Positions 44,703-53,677 of a stretch of DNA of 64,000 bases are shown here, in pieces. The DNA lies in NCBI RefSeq assembly GCF_046156265.1, contig NZ_JAWDIR010000011.1, forward strand, positions 1,116,001 through 1,180,000, given 5' to 3'. Made by a program: the position numbers and the translations under genes. The notes beneath the pieces were generated by a model. It had not been told where the DNA came from. It was given only the letters and a program-made list of their open reading frames with translations, and did no database searches. This stretch comes from CAMDHY01 sp046156265 (GTDB lineage: Bacteria > Pseudomonadota > Alphaproteobacteria > Rhizobiales > Segnochrobactraceae). Numbering within the stretch: position 1 is the first letter of the stretch; each line of letters opens with the position of its first letter.

Positions 44703-45004
44703 GACGGCGCTGATGTGCCCGCTTTCGGCGCGTTAGACAATCGCTGCGCTGCAACAGATCCGATCGACGGTTTGCCGTTTCGTCGCAGGCGGCACGCCGC
44801 GCCGCTCCCAACTGACCGACGTCGAGTGGAGGTTCATCGTGCCCTTGCTGCCGAACAAACCCCGCGGTGTGCCGCGGGCGGACGAGAGGACAGTTCTGAA
44901 CCGCACTGGGAGATTCCCGCCGCTCGGCCCTGGCGGCAGCGCAATGTGCCAAAATGTGCGTTGCTGAAGCTCAGATCAAGGAAAGGTGGGGAAAGTATAA
45001 CACA
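44703..45004. other. Intergenic region without recognised gene
   Basis: About 300 bases between the ABC-F start and the GMC dehydrogenase stop. Only a short near-direct repeat, AATGTGCCAAAATGTGC, near 44942 is noticeable. No RNA gene or promoter could be supported. The GC content falls towards the GMC genes. Confidence 0.5.
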
Positions 45005-46624
45005 CTATTGCTGAGCCGAGCTTTGGATCGTGTCGGCAAGCCGCAAGGCCAGCGCCGCGATGGTGAGGGTTGGGTTTGCCGTGGCTGATGTCGGGAATAC
45101 TGCGGAACCGGAAACGAAGAGATTCGAATGATCGTGACTGCGCAGATCGCCGTCGACGACGGACGTCTTCGGGTCGGAGCCCATTCGAAGCGTTCCAATG
45201 ATATGGCCGGCTCCCTTCGGCTGCGGGCTGTGGTGCATTTCCGAGACACCAAGACGCTGGAAGATGTCTTCATGAGCCGTCCGCGCTGCCGCCAGGCCTG
45301 CCTGCACATAACTGTCGATGCGGTAGGAAAGGCGCGGCAGCGGGATGCCATACATGTCCCGCTTGGCTGGATCGAGGGTGACGCGGTTGTCAGGGTCAGG
45401 CAGTTGCTCGACCAGCGAGGCGAGGCGGACCTGGCGAGAGGTCTGTCGGCGGAGCGCCTCATCAAGGTCCTTGCCGCGTAGTCCCTGGTTGGCAAGGTCA
45501 ACGGCCGTCGAGATCGGGGCACCGGTCGGCCAGGACCAGCCGTCATTCCCGATCTCTATTCTGAAGGCGCCACGCAAGCGCCGGAAATCACCGTCGCGCA
45601 GGTTCTCGATCCCCGATGTCGAGAGCGGGCCGCGAAAGGGGAAGACGGGATTGTTTGCGAGAGCCCATGAAAGCTGCGTCGGGTGATCCATCAGATTGCG
45701 GCCCACCTGGCCGGAACCGTTCGCTACGCCGTTGGGGATGATCTCGCTTGCAGAGTTGAGCAAGAGCCGTGGGCTTTCGATCGCGTGCGCTGCCAGCACA
45801 AAATAGCGTGCCTGCAGCGATCCCGCGCTGCCATCCCAGCGCGTGAACTTCGCGGCGGTGATCCGGTTGTCGTTGTCGGTCTCGAGCGCCACCACATTGG
45901 TTCTGCTGAGCAGCACGGCACCGGCCTTGGTGGCGCGGGCCACATGGACCGTTGCATCATATTTCGCCTGCACGGGGCAGACCGGGATGCAGCTCGCGTT
46001 TCCGCAGCAGGCAGGGCGGTCGCGTTGATCCTTCGAGTTGCGTGCCTGTGGCGTGGAACGCACCTCATAGGCGGATCCCTCGAGAGCCGAGGTGAAGGCC
46101 TTGTCCAGGAAGGTCTGTGAAATCGCAGGCATGGGATAGCCGGTTGTCCGCGGCGCACCGAGATCGGCGGTTCCATCGCCTGAGACACCAAGCTCGTTCT
46201 CCGCCTTGTCATAGTATGGAGACAGCGTGGCATACTTGATCGGCCAGTCCTGGCCCTGGCCGAAGCGCGTGCGCATCTCGAAGTCGTTGGGCACCAGCCG
46301 CAGCGCTGTCCCCAGCCAATGCCAGGTCGTGCCTCCGACCGTCTTCAGATAGGTGCTCGCAAATTTGTCGGGCCCCGTCTGCTGATACCAGGAATCGAGG
46401 TCGTCGGAGACCGGGTGCAAGGCCTGTGGCACCGGAGGATAGGGGCATTCCGGCACCTTGATCGCTGCCGACCAGTAGCGATCGACGGCGGCCGAACGGT
46501 CAACCTCGTCTCCGGCTTCCAGGATCGTGACCTTCAGACCTTTCTCGGCGAGGTGTGCGGCGATCAGGGCGCCAGCGACACCGGATCCGATGATGGCGAT
46601 GTCGGTGGTGAAGCTGTCCGTCAT
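45005..46624 (-). CDS. GMC-family FAD-dependent dehydrogenase, large subunit
   Basis: A 539-aa flavoprotein of the gluconate 2-dehydrogenase/sorbitol dehydrogenase large-subunit type. An N-terminal FAD motif IIGSGVAGALIAAHL, VGGTTWHWLGTALR in the FAD-binding loop, a cysteine cluster ACCGNASCIPVCPVQA which may hold an Fe-S or disulfide group in this subfamily, and C-terminal GTLRMGSDP and SGSAVFPTSATANPT, the conserved GMC ending. It is exported with the small Tat-bearing partner encoded upstream (gap 6 bases). No cytochrome c subunit follows, unlike the classic three-subunit enzymes. GC content is lower than neighbours. Confidence 0.9.
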   Translation of the reverse strand: MTDSFTTDIAIIGSGVAGALIAAHLAEKGLKVTILEAGDEVDRSAAVDRYWSAAIKVPECPYPPVPQALHPVSDDLDSWYQQTGPDKFASTYLKTVGGTTWHWLGTALRLVPNDFEMRTRFGQGQDWPIKYATLSPYYDKAENELGVSGDGTADLGAPRTTGYPMPAISQTFLDKAFTSALEGSAYEVRSTPQARNSKDQRDRPACCGNASCIPVCPVQAKYDATVHVARATKAGAVLLSRTNVVALETDNDNRITAAKFTRWDGSAGSLQARYFVLAAHAIESPRLLLNSASEIIPNGVANGSGQVGRNLMDHPTQLSWALANNPVFPFRGPLSTSGIENLRDGDFRRLRGAFRIEIGNDGWSWPTGAPISTAVDLANQGLRGKDLDEALRRQTSRQVRLASLVEQLPDPDNRVTLDPAKRDMYGIPLPRLSYRIDSYVQAGLAAARTAHEDIFQRLGVSEMHHSPQPKGAGHIIGTLRMGSDPKTSVVDGDLRSHDHSNLFVSGSAVFPTSATANPTLTIAALALRLADTIQSSAQQ

Positions 46625-46630
46625 GAGAGG

Positions 46631-47080
46631 TCAGGGCTCCTCCCCGAGGGGCGCTTCACTCCAGTAACCGGCGTCGCCTCCACACGATCCCCACGGCTTG
46701 GTATAGGACAGGGCACTCCAGACCAGCGCTTCGTTGAAGCCGGTTACCTGATTGGCGCCCGAGAGTGGTGAAATCCCGCTGTACCAGGCAGCGACAACCG
46801 CATTGGCAATCTTCGACTTGCTGTTTTCAGGCGCTGGATCGGCAATGAGCGCGGCGATGTCATCGCCCTGTCCCGAGGCTATGAAGGCGTCCAGGATAGT
46901 CTTGCCCATATCGTCATTCAATGAAGGCTGCCCGGTCAGTTTTGCCGACATTGCGATGAACGCTTCGAGCGAGGGAGACGCGATGGCGCTGCCGGGAGCG
47001 AGGATTTTGGAGCCGACCAGCAAGGACGCTGTCAACGCGCCGTTTCGGAGCACTCTTCGCCGGGAAACAATCCAAGTCAT
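46631..47080 (-). CDS. Tat-exported small subunit of membrane dehydrogenase
   Basis: A 149-aa protein matching gluconate 2-dehydrogenase subunit 3/sorbitol dehydrogenase small subunit. The N terminus has a twin-arginine signal (VSRRRVLRNGALTASLLVG). The body contains AAWYSGISPLSGANQVTGFN, EALVWSALSYTKPWGSCGG, the diagnostic ending. ATG at 47080 with GGAAGG is chosen over 47137. It exports the folded large subunit by hitchhiking, a known mode in the family. It is the first gene of the pair. Confidence 0.88.
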   Translation of the reverse strand: MTWIVSRRRVLRNGALTASLLVGSKILAPGSAIASPSLEAFIAMSAKLTGQPSLNDDMGKTILDAFIASGQGDDIAALIADPAPENSKSKIANAVVAAWYSGISPLSGANQVTGFNEALVWSALSYTKPWGSCGGDAGYWSEAPLGEEP

Positions 47081-47358
47081 CACGAACCTTCCGCGATATC
47101 CAGCGACGAGACCAGACCTGACTCCCTGCCGAAGCACACGTCATGCAACGGCGACGACAGCGACGCCCTCTGCGGTACGCTTGCCGCGCGCGGCGCCCGG
47201 GGCTTGTGCGAAGCCGATGCCGAACTGCAAGCGGCGCCCGCCATTCAGCGCCTTCCCCTGCCGCCAGCGCAACCTCGTCGACGATTTGGATGCGCTTTTT
47301 GAATCGGTGACCTAGGATCGGCCGACGGGAACCGTCGTTCCACGGAGGGGATCAGGCC

Positions 47359-48189
47359 ATGTGTGTTCCGGGCTGTCAGGAGTTCATCACGCGCAAGCTT
47401 TCGCGGCGCGGTTTCTTCAAGGGCGTCGGCGGCCTCGGGGCGACGGCGGCGGCCGCCACGGTCTTCCAGGCCTCGGCGGTGCCGGCGCGGGCGGCGACCT
47501 TCACCGCGGCGGTCGACCTCACCCACGTGCTGGCGCCGGACTTCCCGACCTTCCCCGGCATCCCGGCGATCGAGATCAAGCCGAAGTACGTCATCGACAA
47601 GGACGGCTACAACCTCAACATCTGGACGCTCGAAGAGCACGTCGGCACCCACATGGACGCGCCGCTGCACTTCTCCAAGGCCGACAGCGGCGCCCAGTCG
47701 GTGGCCGAGATCCCGGTCGGCTCACTCGTCGTGCCGCTCTGCGTCATCGACGTGAAGGCGAAGGCGGCCGCCGATCCGAACTACATGGTGACGGCGGACG
47801 ACATCGCCGCCTTCGAGGCCGCGAACGGCGCCATTCCCGCCGGCGCCTGCGTCGCCATGAATTCCGGCTGGTCGTCGAAGGTCGGCACGCCCGGCTTCCG
47901 CAACGCCGACGCGGCGGGCGCCATGAGCTTCCCCGGCTTCAGCAAGGCGGCGACCGATGCGCTGTCGGCCAAGAACGTCGTCGGCATCGCCGTCGACACG
48001 CTGTCGCTCGACCCGGGCAACTCGAAGGACTTCGCCGTCCACTATTCCTGGCTCCCCTCCGGCCACTGGGGCCTCGAGTGCGTCGCCAACCTCGACGACG
48101 TGCCGGCGACGGGGTCGACCCTGGTGGTCGGCGCGCCGAAGGTGAAGGACGGCACGGGTGGGCCAAGCCGGCTGATCGCGCTGGTGTGA
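47359..48189 (+). CDS. Tat-exported cyclase/kynurenine formamidase-like hydrolase
   Basis: A 276-aa member of the cyclase family (PF04199-type). The N terminus has a Tat signal LSRRGFFKGVGGLGATAAA with cleavage near PARAA. The metal-binding HVGTHMDAPLHF motif is complete, and AVDLTHVLAPDFPTFPG marks the fold. A metal hydrolase activity on amide or lactone substrates is likely, but the substrate is unknown. A conserved-looking MCVPGCQEF precedes the Tat motif and carries two cysteines. Located in the periplasm. Monocistronic with RBS GGAGGGGA. Confidence 0.88.
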   Translation: MCVPGCQEFITRKLSRRGFFKGVGGLGATAAAATVFQASAVPARAATFTAAVDLTHVLAPDFPTFPGIPAIEIKPKYVIDKDGYNLNIWTLEEHVGTHMDAPLHFSKADSGAQSVAEIPVGSLVVPLCVIDVKAKAAADPNYMVTADDIAAFEAANGAIPAGACVAMNSGWSSKVGTPGFRNADAAGAMSFPGFSKAATDALSAKNVVGIAVDTLSLDPGNSKDFAVHYSWLPSGHWGLECVANLDDVPATGSTLVVGAPKVKDGTGGPSRLIALV

Positions 48190-48669
48190 TGGGGAGCACC
48201 CCCGTCGGTCGGTGTCCTTCTGCGCTGGCTGGTTCCGAAGGCCGTCGCTGACCGGCTGCGCGGCTGTCCTATTGCCCGTCCGACTTCGGTTTGAATGGGA
48301 GGCGGGCCGAGCGAAGTGGAGCGCCTGCACGCACCCTCATTCGGCTTCGCCGTCCATGGCATCCGGAACGTCGTGACAAAGCTCTCTGCCCCGCGTCCCC
48401 ACCCCCAATCCGTCATCGCCCGGCTTGACCGGGCGATCCATCCCAAGCACCTAATGCTCGTAGTCTCCGCTGCCTGGATGCCCCTTCCAAGTGTTCACAC
48501 CGGAGCATCCATGCCGAGGATACGATAGGCGCCTCAGCCTGAATGGATCGCCCGGTCAAGCCGGGCGATGACGGAATGGTTGAGTGGATCCCGATGAACC
48601 GAAGGCAGAGACCAGTCGCTTCGCTTGACAGTCCGTGCCTCGGCTCACTCCTTCCGATGATTGCGCGCT
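48190..48669. other. Intergenic region with inverted-repeat element
   Basis: About 480 bases without a gene. It holds the 31-bp inverted repeats at 48411-48441 and 48543-48573 described separately. The rest shows no reading frame with convincing codon use, and no RNA gene was recognised. Confidence 0.55.
48411..48573. repeat. 163-bp element bounded by perfect 31-bp inverted repeats
   Basis: Bases 48411-48441 and 48543-48573 are exact reverse complements over 31 bp. Each arm is itself a hairpin (CGCCCGG-CTTGA-CCGGGCG). The 101 bases between show no gene. The arm sequence resembles GTCATCGCCCGGCTTGACCGGGCGATCC-like palindromic intergenic repeats common in alphaproteobacterial genomes, so this may be two copies of a dispersed palindrome in opposite orientation, or a MITE-like element. 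Confidence 0.75.
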
Positions 48670-48993
48670 ATGTCTGAGACGGAAGCCTTCGATGCGGCCA
48701 TGTTCAGCATCTACCGCCGGGCAAAGGACGAAACCGGCTACAATGCCACCATCTTTCTCGGAATGCTGACGAGGATGAAAGGCGTTGCGACTGCGAAGCA
48801 GCTCATCAACGCTCGAAATCCCTCCGACGGGTACACTGCACTTTATGAACGAGGCCGCCTCGATTTGACTGTCGAAGCACTCATTCTGGAGAATGCGCGC
48901 TGGCACCCACTATTCACACCCGATGAATTGGAGCGGTGCCGTAGGCGTCTGCGGGACTACAAGTACTCACCGAAGGCCAGTGCGCCTCCCTGA
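48670..48993 (+). CDS. Conserved hypothetical protein, 107 aa
   Basis: I recognise the sequence only as a widely distributed short hypothetical: MSETEAFDAAMFSIYRRAKD, then ETGYNATIFLGMLTRMKG, ATAKQLINARNPSDGYTALY, RGRLDLTVEALILEN and WHPLFTPDELERCRRRL. It is soluble and largely helical, with no signal. Composition is slightly less GC-rich than neighbours. The pattern resembles homologues lying near restriction or other accessory genes in other genomes, but no such partner is nearby. ATG 48670 is taken over a TTG nine bases earlier. Confidence 0.75.
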   Translation: MSETEAFDAAMFSIYRRAKDETGYNATIFLGMLTRMKGVATAKQLINARNPSDGYTALYERGRLDLTVEALILENARWHPLFTPDELERCRRRLRDYKYSPKASAPP

Positions 48994-49014
48994 CCTGCCA
49001 TTGTTCCGCCACCA

Positions 49015-49524
49015 CTACATCCCCATCCCGCTCTCCCGCTGGAACATGATCAGGTCCAGCTCCGGCGCCTTGCCGACGAGCCGCGTCAGCATCGCGTGGC
49101 ACTGGCCCCTGTGGTGGGTCTGGTGGTTGAAGAAATGCAGCAGCGCCGGGGCGAGGGGCTGTTCGATGTCGACGGGATTCGTGATCGGCTGGTAGCGGAA
49201 GCGGCCGGCGAGTTCGGCGGACGAGAGGCCCTCCACCCAGGCGATGATGCGGGCGTCCTCGGCGCGGCGGGCGGTGGCAAGGTTGGCGAACCTGTCGTAG
49301 GGCACCTCGTTCAGTGCCCGCGGCGATGGGCCCTCGCCGGTGAAGCGCCGCATCCAGATCCGGTCGGCCGTGATGAGGTGGTTGAGCGTGCGGTGGACAG
49401 AGCCGAAGAAGGCCTCGCAGTCCATCCGCAACGCATAGTCGTCCAGCGCCCCGGCTGCTGCGTAGACGCGCTCGTTCGCCCAGGCGTTGTAGCGGGCGAG
49501 CATGGGGAACAGGGTCTCGACCAT
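49015..49524 (-). CDS. DinB family protein
   Basis: A 169-aa four-helix-bundle metal protein of the DinB/YfiT-like superfamily. Visible features: LARYNAWANERVYAAAGAL, FFGSVHRTLNHLITADRIW with the first His, and FFNHQTHHRGQCHAMLTR with the closing HxxxH metal ligands. Members act as thiol-dependent S-transferases or hydrolases; the exact activity is not predictable. The ATG at 49524 with GGGAG six bases upstream is preferred to ATG 49530 or 49614. It is convergent with the hypothetical gene at its left. Confidence 0.85.
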   Translation of the reverse strand: MVETLFPMLARYNAWANERVYAAAGALDDYALRMDCEAFFGSVHRTLNHLITADRIWMRRFTGEGPSPRALNEVPYDRFANLATARRAEDARIIAWVEGLSSAELAGRFRYQPITNPVDIEQPLAPALLHFFNHQTHHRGQCHAMLTRLVGKAPELDLIMFQRESGMGM

Positions 49525-49683
49525 CGTCATCTCCCGTCTTCGCCGCCGCGGGCGAACCGCTATGGTGGGCGGCCGCCGTCGGTGGACTGACTTATAGGTC
49601 AGGGATACTGACATACTTTAGGCGTAAGGCAAGCGCCGCAGACGGACGGCAATCGCCGCGCCCATCGCTTCGGGGAATTCCGC

Positions 49684-50382
49684 ATGACCGCCTCGCACAC
49701 CCGCGTCCTCTACGATCTCTCCGGCACCGGCGACCGCCGCTTCTCGCCCTATTGCTGGCGGGTGAAGCTGGCGCTCGCCCACAAGGGCCTCGCTTTCGAG
49801 ACGCATGCCGTGCCGTTCACCGGCATCCCGGACGTGCTCGGCGGTCGCTTCAAGACCGTGCCGATCCTCGATGACGGCGGCACCATCATCGCCGACAGCC
49901 TCGCCATCACCGACTATCTGGAGGACACCTACCACGGACGGCCGAGCCTCTATGGCGGGCCGGGCGGACGGGCGGCGGCGCGCTTTGTCGACCGCTGGGC
50001 GGTGACGCAGCTTCATGCGCCGCTGGTGCGCATCGTCGTCCGCGACATCCACGACCGCCTCGAGCCGGCCGACCAGGCCTATTTCCGCCGGTCGCGCGAA
50101 GCGCGGTTCTCGAAGTCGCTGGAGGAGATCGAGGACAAGTCGCAGGCCCGCGTCGACGCCGTGCGCGCGGCGCTGGAGCCGCTCAGGGCGACGATGGCCC
50201 TGCAGCCGTTCCTCGGCGGGGAGGGGCCGCTGATGTCCGACTACTGCGTCTTCGGCACCCTGCAGTGGGCGCGCATCACCAGCCCGGTCGCGATCCTCGC
50301 CGAAGACGACCCGGTGCACGCCTGGTTCGAGCGCTGCCTCGACCTCTATGACGGGCTCGGGCGTCGGGCCGTCACCGCCTGA
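49684..50382 (+). CDS. Glutathione S-transferase family protein
   Basis: A 232-aa GST. The thioredoxin-like half opens RVLYDLSGTGDRRFSPYCWR with a probable catalytic Ser/Cys near SPYCW, then VPILDDGGTIIADSLAITDYL. The all-helical C-terminal half includes GGEGPLMSDYCVFGTLQW, the GST N-cap motif. This is a beta/zeta-like bacterial GST with no named substrate. ATG at 49684. Its left neighbour DinB is divergent; both handle thiols in related families, but a shared job is not shown. Confidence 0.87.
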   Translation: MTASHTRVLYDLSGTGDRRFSPYCWRVKLALAHKGLAFETHAVPFTGIPDVLGGRFKTVPILDDGGTIIADSLAITDYLEDTYHGRPSLYGGPGGRAAARFVDRWAVTQLHAPLVRIVVRDIHDRLEPADQAYFRRSREARFSKSLEEIEDKSQARVDAVRAALEPLRATMALQPFLGGEGPLMSDYCVFGTLQWARITSPVAILAEDDPVHAWFERCLDLYDGLGRRAVTA

Positions 50383-50568
50383 TCCCGCGACAGGACCGCT
50401 GCACGTCGCGGCGCCAACACGTCGCGGCGCAACGCGGCGGTGCGGCGTATCGATCAGGGCGAAACACCGCCGCGCTGGCCGCCTTGTCGCTCCCGCGGCC
50501 GGCGGCTATACGTCCGCGCGCAATTCCCACCGCATTCGCGGCCAGAAACGACCGGAGCCCGTACGAAA

Positions 50569-50991
50569 ATGGCGATCGAACGCACCTTCTCGATGATCAA
50601 GCCGGACGCCACCCGGCGCAACCTCACCGGCAAGATCGTCGACCGTCTGGAGTCGGCCGGCCTGCGCGTCGTCGCCCAGAAGCGCATCCGCATCACCCGC
50701 GCCCAGGCCGAGGCGTTCTACGGCGTCCACCGCGAGCGGCCGTTCTTCGGCGAGCTCGTCGAGACGATGACCGCCGGCCCGGTGGTCGTGCAGGTGCTGG
50801 AAGGCGAGAATGCCATCCTGAAGAACCGCGAAGTGATGGGCGCCACCGACCCGTCGAAGGCCGAGCCCGGCACCATCCGCAAGGACTTCGCCGTGTCGAT
50901 CGGCGAGAACTCCGCCCACGGCTCCGACGGCCCGGACACCGCCAAGCAGGAGATCGCCTTCTTCTTCTCCGAGAGCGAGATCACCGGCTGA
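50569..50991 (+). CDS. ndk: Nucleoside diphosphate kinase
   Basis: Transfers gamma-phosphate from ATP to NDPs. The 140-aa length is standard. FSMIKPDATRRN starts the fold, and the phosphohistidine H117 lies in IGENSAHGSDG. The C terminus EIAFFFSESEITG is typical for alphaproteobacteria. ATG at 50569 gives MAIERTFSMIKP as in homologues; the upstream in-frame extension is Arg-rich noncoding. A strong intrinsic terminator follows 24 bases after the stop, so the gene is a single transcript. Confidence 0.97.
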   Translation: MAIERTFSMIKPDATRRNLTGKIVDRLESAGLRVVAQKRIRITRAQAEAFYGVHRERPFFGELVETMTAGPVVVQVLEGENAILKNREVMGATDPSKAEPGTIRKDFAVSIGENSAHGSDGPDTAKQEIAFFFSESEITG

Positions 50992-51015
50992 GCCTGGCCG
51001 AAGGTTGAGACGGAC

Positions 51016-51046
51016 AAGGCCGGCCGGTTGGCCGGCCTTTTTCGTT
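51016..51046 (+). terminator. Intrinsic terminator of ndk
   Basis: AAGGCCGGCC pairs perfectly with GGCCGGCCTT around a GGTT tetraloop, followed by TTTCGTTT. It begins 25 bases after the ndk stop and is the clearest rho-independent terminator in the window. Confidence 0.85.
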
Positions 51047-51227
51047 TCCGGGAGGTGCACCGCCTGTGGCTTTCCGGACACGCGGGGTCGCTGAGCGCCG
51101 ATCGGGGATCACGCGGCCGTCAACCTCGCCACCGCGCGCTTGCCGCGCCTTGGATGAGGTCTAAAGTCGATCCGCCAGCCGTGGCGCCGCGCTCCTCCCG
51201 CCGCACCGGCCCGCATGAGGATCCGGC

Positions 51228-53312
51228 ATGAACGCCGAAGCTGTCATCGTCCGCGCTTCCGCCTGTCCGCACGACTGCCCGTCGACGTGCGCGCTCGAGG
51301 TCGAGGTGCGCGGCGATGGCCGCATCGGCCGCGTCCGTGGCGCGCCCGACAACGACTACACCGCCGGCGTGATCTGCGCGAAGGTCGCCCGCTACGCCGA
51401 GCGCGCCAACCATCCTGACCGCCTCATGCACCCGCTCGGCCGCGTCGGCCCCAAGGGCTCCGGCCGCTTCGAGCCGATCTCATGGGAAGCCGCGCTCGAC
51501 CGGATCGCCGAAGCGTTCGTGGACGCCGAGGCGCGCTTCGGGGCGCAGTCGGTGTGGCCCTATTTCTACGCCGGCACGATGGGGCTCGCGCAACGCGACG
51601 GGCTCAACCGGCTGACGCACACCAAACGCTACTCGCGCACCTTCGGGACGATCTGCGTGAACCCGGCCTGGACGGGCTACATCGCCGGCACTGGTCTGCT
51701 CGCCGGACCAGATCCGCGCGAGATGGCGGTGGCCGACCTCGTCGTCATCTGGGGCACCAATGCGGTCGCCACCCAGGTCAACGTGATGACCCACGCGGTG
51801 AAGGCGCGGAAGACGCGGGGCGCCAAGATCGTCGTCGTCGACGTCTACCGCAACGCCACCGTCGACCAGGCGGACCTCGCGCTGATCCTGAAGCCAGGCA
51901 CCGACGCCGCGCTCGCCTGCGCGGTCATGCACGTGCTCTTCCGCGACGGCTATGCCGACCGGGATTATCTCGCAAAATACGCCGATTGCCCGGCGGAGCT
52001 CGAGCAGCATCTGAAGTCGCGCACGCCGGAATGGGCGGCAGCGATCACCGGGCTCTCGGTCGTCGAGATCGAGGCCTTCGCGCGGATGATCGGCACGACG
52101 CCGCGCAGCTTCCTGCGCCTCGGCTACGGCTTCACGCGCTCGCGCAACGGCGTCGTCTCGATGCACGCGGCAGCCTCGATCGCCACCGTCGCCGGCCTCT
52201 GGCAGCACGAGGGCGGCGGCGCCTTCCACAACAACGGCGCGATCTACCGGCTCGACAAGACGATGATCGAGGGGCTCGACGTCGTCGACCCGGCGACGCG
52301 CCAGCTCGACCAGTCGCGCCTCGGACCGGTGCTCGTCGGCGAGGCCGACGCCCTGATCGGCGGTCCGCCGGTGAAGGCGATGATCGTGCAGAACACCAAC
52401 CCGGCCGCTGTCTGCCCGGAGCAGCGCAAGGTGGCGGCGGGGTTCGCGCGCGACGACCTGTTCCTCGCCGTGCACGAGCAGTTCATGACGGAGACGGCGC
52501 GGATGGCCGACGTCGTGCTGCCGGCGACGATGTTCACCGAGCACGACGACATCTACAAGGGCGGCGGCCACCAGTACCTGCTCTACGGGCCGAAACTGGT
52601 ACAGCCGCCAGGCCAGTGCCGGGAGAACCACTTCGTCCAGGTCGAGCTCGCCCGCCGCCTCGGCGCCAAGCACCCGGGCTTCGCCATGAGCCCGCGCGAG
52701 CACGTCGACTGGATGCTGCAGGCCTCCGGCTACGGCACCGTCGACGAGCTCGAGGCTCGCCGCTGGCGCGACATGCAGCCCGACTTCCGGACCGCGCACT
52801 ATCTCGACGGCTTCGCCTATCCCGACGGCAAGTTCCGCTTCCGGCCGGACTGGCCCGCGGTGCCGTTCGCCAACGCCGGGGCGATGGGGCCGTGGGCGAA
52901 CGCCCCGTCGCTTCCGGACTACTGGCCGGTGATCGAGGAGGCGAGCGAGGCCGAGCCGTTCCGCCTCGTCACGGCGCCGTCGCGCTCGTTCCTCAACACC
53001 ACCTTCAACGAGACGCCGTCGTCGCTCGCCCGCGAGAAGCGGCCGACGCTCTTGATGCACCCGGACGATGCCGCGGCGCTCGGTCTCGGGGAGGGGGCAA
53101 TCGCCCGCATCGGCAACGCGCGGGGGGAGGTGCGGCTGCACGTCGCGCTGTTCGACGGGCTGAAGCGTGGCGTGGTGATCTCGGAAGGGCTCTGGCCGAA
53201 CGATGCCTTCCTCGACGGTGAGGGCATCAACGTGCTCACCGGCGCGGACCCGGTGGCACCGTTCGGCGGCGCGGCCTTCCACGACAATCGGATTTGGATC
53301 GGGATCGGGTGA
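51228..53312 (+). CDS. Molybdopterin-dependent oxidoreductase with 4Fe-4S site
   Basis: A 694-aa DMSO-reductase superfamily protein. The 4Fe-4S cysteines C13, C17, C21 and C50 lie in CPHDCPSTC and GVICAKV; the pattern CxxxCxxxC is that of the catalytic subunits. The molybdopterin domains follow, with MQNTNPAAVCPEQ-like MIVQNTNPAAVCPEQRK, TARMADVVLPATMFTEHDDI and a C-terminal MoCoBD domain. There is no Tat signal, so it is likely cytoplasmic. No gene for a partner electron-transfer subunit is adjacent. Substrate unknown. ATG at 51228. Confidence 0.92.
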   Translation: MNAEAVIVRASACPHDCPSTCALEVEVRGDGRIGRVRGAPDNDYTAGVICAKVARYAERANHPDRLMHPLGRVGPKGSGRFEPISWEAALDRIAEAFVDAEARFGAQSVWPYFYAGTMGLAQRDGLNRLTHTKRYSRTFGTICVNPAWTGYIAGTGLLAGPDPREMAVADLVVIWGTNAVATQVNVMTHAVKARKTRGAKIVVVDVYRNATVDQADLALILKPGTDAALACAVMHVLFRDGYADRDYLAKYADCPAELEQHLKSRTPEWAAAITGLSVVEIEAFARMIGTTPRSFLRLGYGFTRSRNGVVSMHAAASIATVAGLWQHEGGGAFHNNGAIYRLDKTMIEGLDVVDPATRQLDQSRLGPVLVGEADALIGGPPVKAMIVQNTNPAAVCPEQRKVAAGFARDDLFLAVHEQFMTETARMADVVLPATMFTEHDDIYKGGGHQYLLYGPKLVQPPGQCRENHFVQVELARRLGAKHPGFAMSPREHVDWMLQASGYGTVDELEARRWRDMQPDFRTAHYLDGFAYPDGKFRFRPDWPAVPFANAGAMGPWANAPSLPDYWPVIEEASEAEPFRLVTAPSRSFLNTTFNETPSSLAREKRPTLLMHPDDAAALGLGEGAIARIGNARGEVRLHVALFDGLKRGVVISEGLWPNDAFLDGEGINVLTGADPVAPFGGAAFHDNRIWIGIG

Positions 53313-53349
53313 CGCGCCGTGCCGCAGGGCCGGGCGTCCGTGCAGGTGA

Positions 53350-53670
53350 ATGATGATGCGGATGGTTTCGTGGGTGGCGGCGGTGGTCGTCGCGTCGGGT
53401 ATGGTGGGGCCCCTGGCGGCTCAGGATGCGATCGTGGTCGACGTCGACGGCCTGAAGCGGCAGCTGACGGACGCGTGCGTGGTGGAGATCTGGCGGCGGC
53501 CCGAGATGACGGAAGCGCGCGACACCGCGGTCCGGCGCTGCCAGTGCGTCACCAACAAGGTGTTCAAGGACCTGAAGCCGGAAGAAGTGGCGACGGTGTC
53601 CTATACGCGGCCGCTGGTCGGCCCGGCGCGCAATGCGGTGCTGGCGGCGCTGCCGACCTGCGGCGCCTGA
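53350..53670 (+). CDS. Small secreted hypothetical protein with cysteines
   Basis: A 106-aa predicted exported protein. The signal peptide ends near GPLAAQ (residue 25), and the mature part has four cysteines (in LTDACVVE, VRRCQCVT and LPTCGA), suggesting two disulfides. Family not recognised; it is not the same as the four-cysteine proteins at 61903-63380, whose spacing differs. ATG 53350 is followed by further in-frame ATGs, so the exact start is uncertain. Function unknown. Confidence 0.7.
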   Translation: MMMRMVSWVAAVVVASGMVGPLAAQDAIVVDVDGLKRQLTDACVVEIWRRPEMTEARDTAVRRCQCVTNKVFKDLKPEEVATVSYTRPLVGPARNAVLAALPTCGA

Positions 53671-53677
53671 CCGGCGG

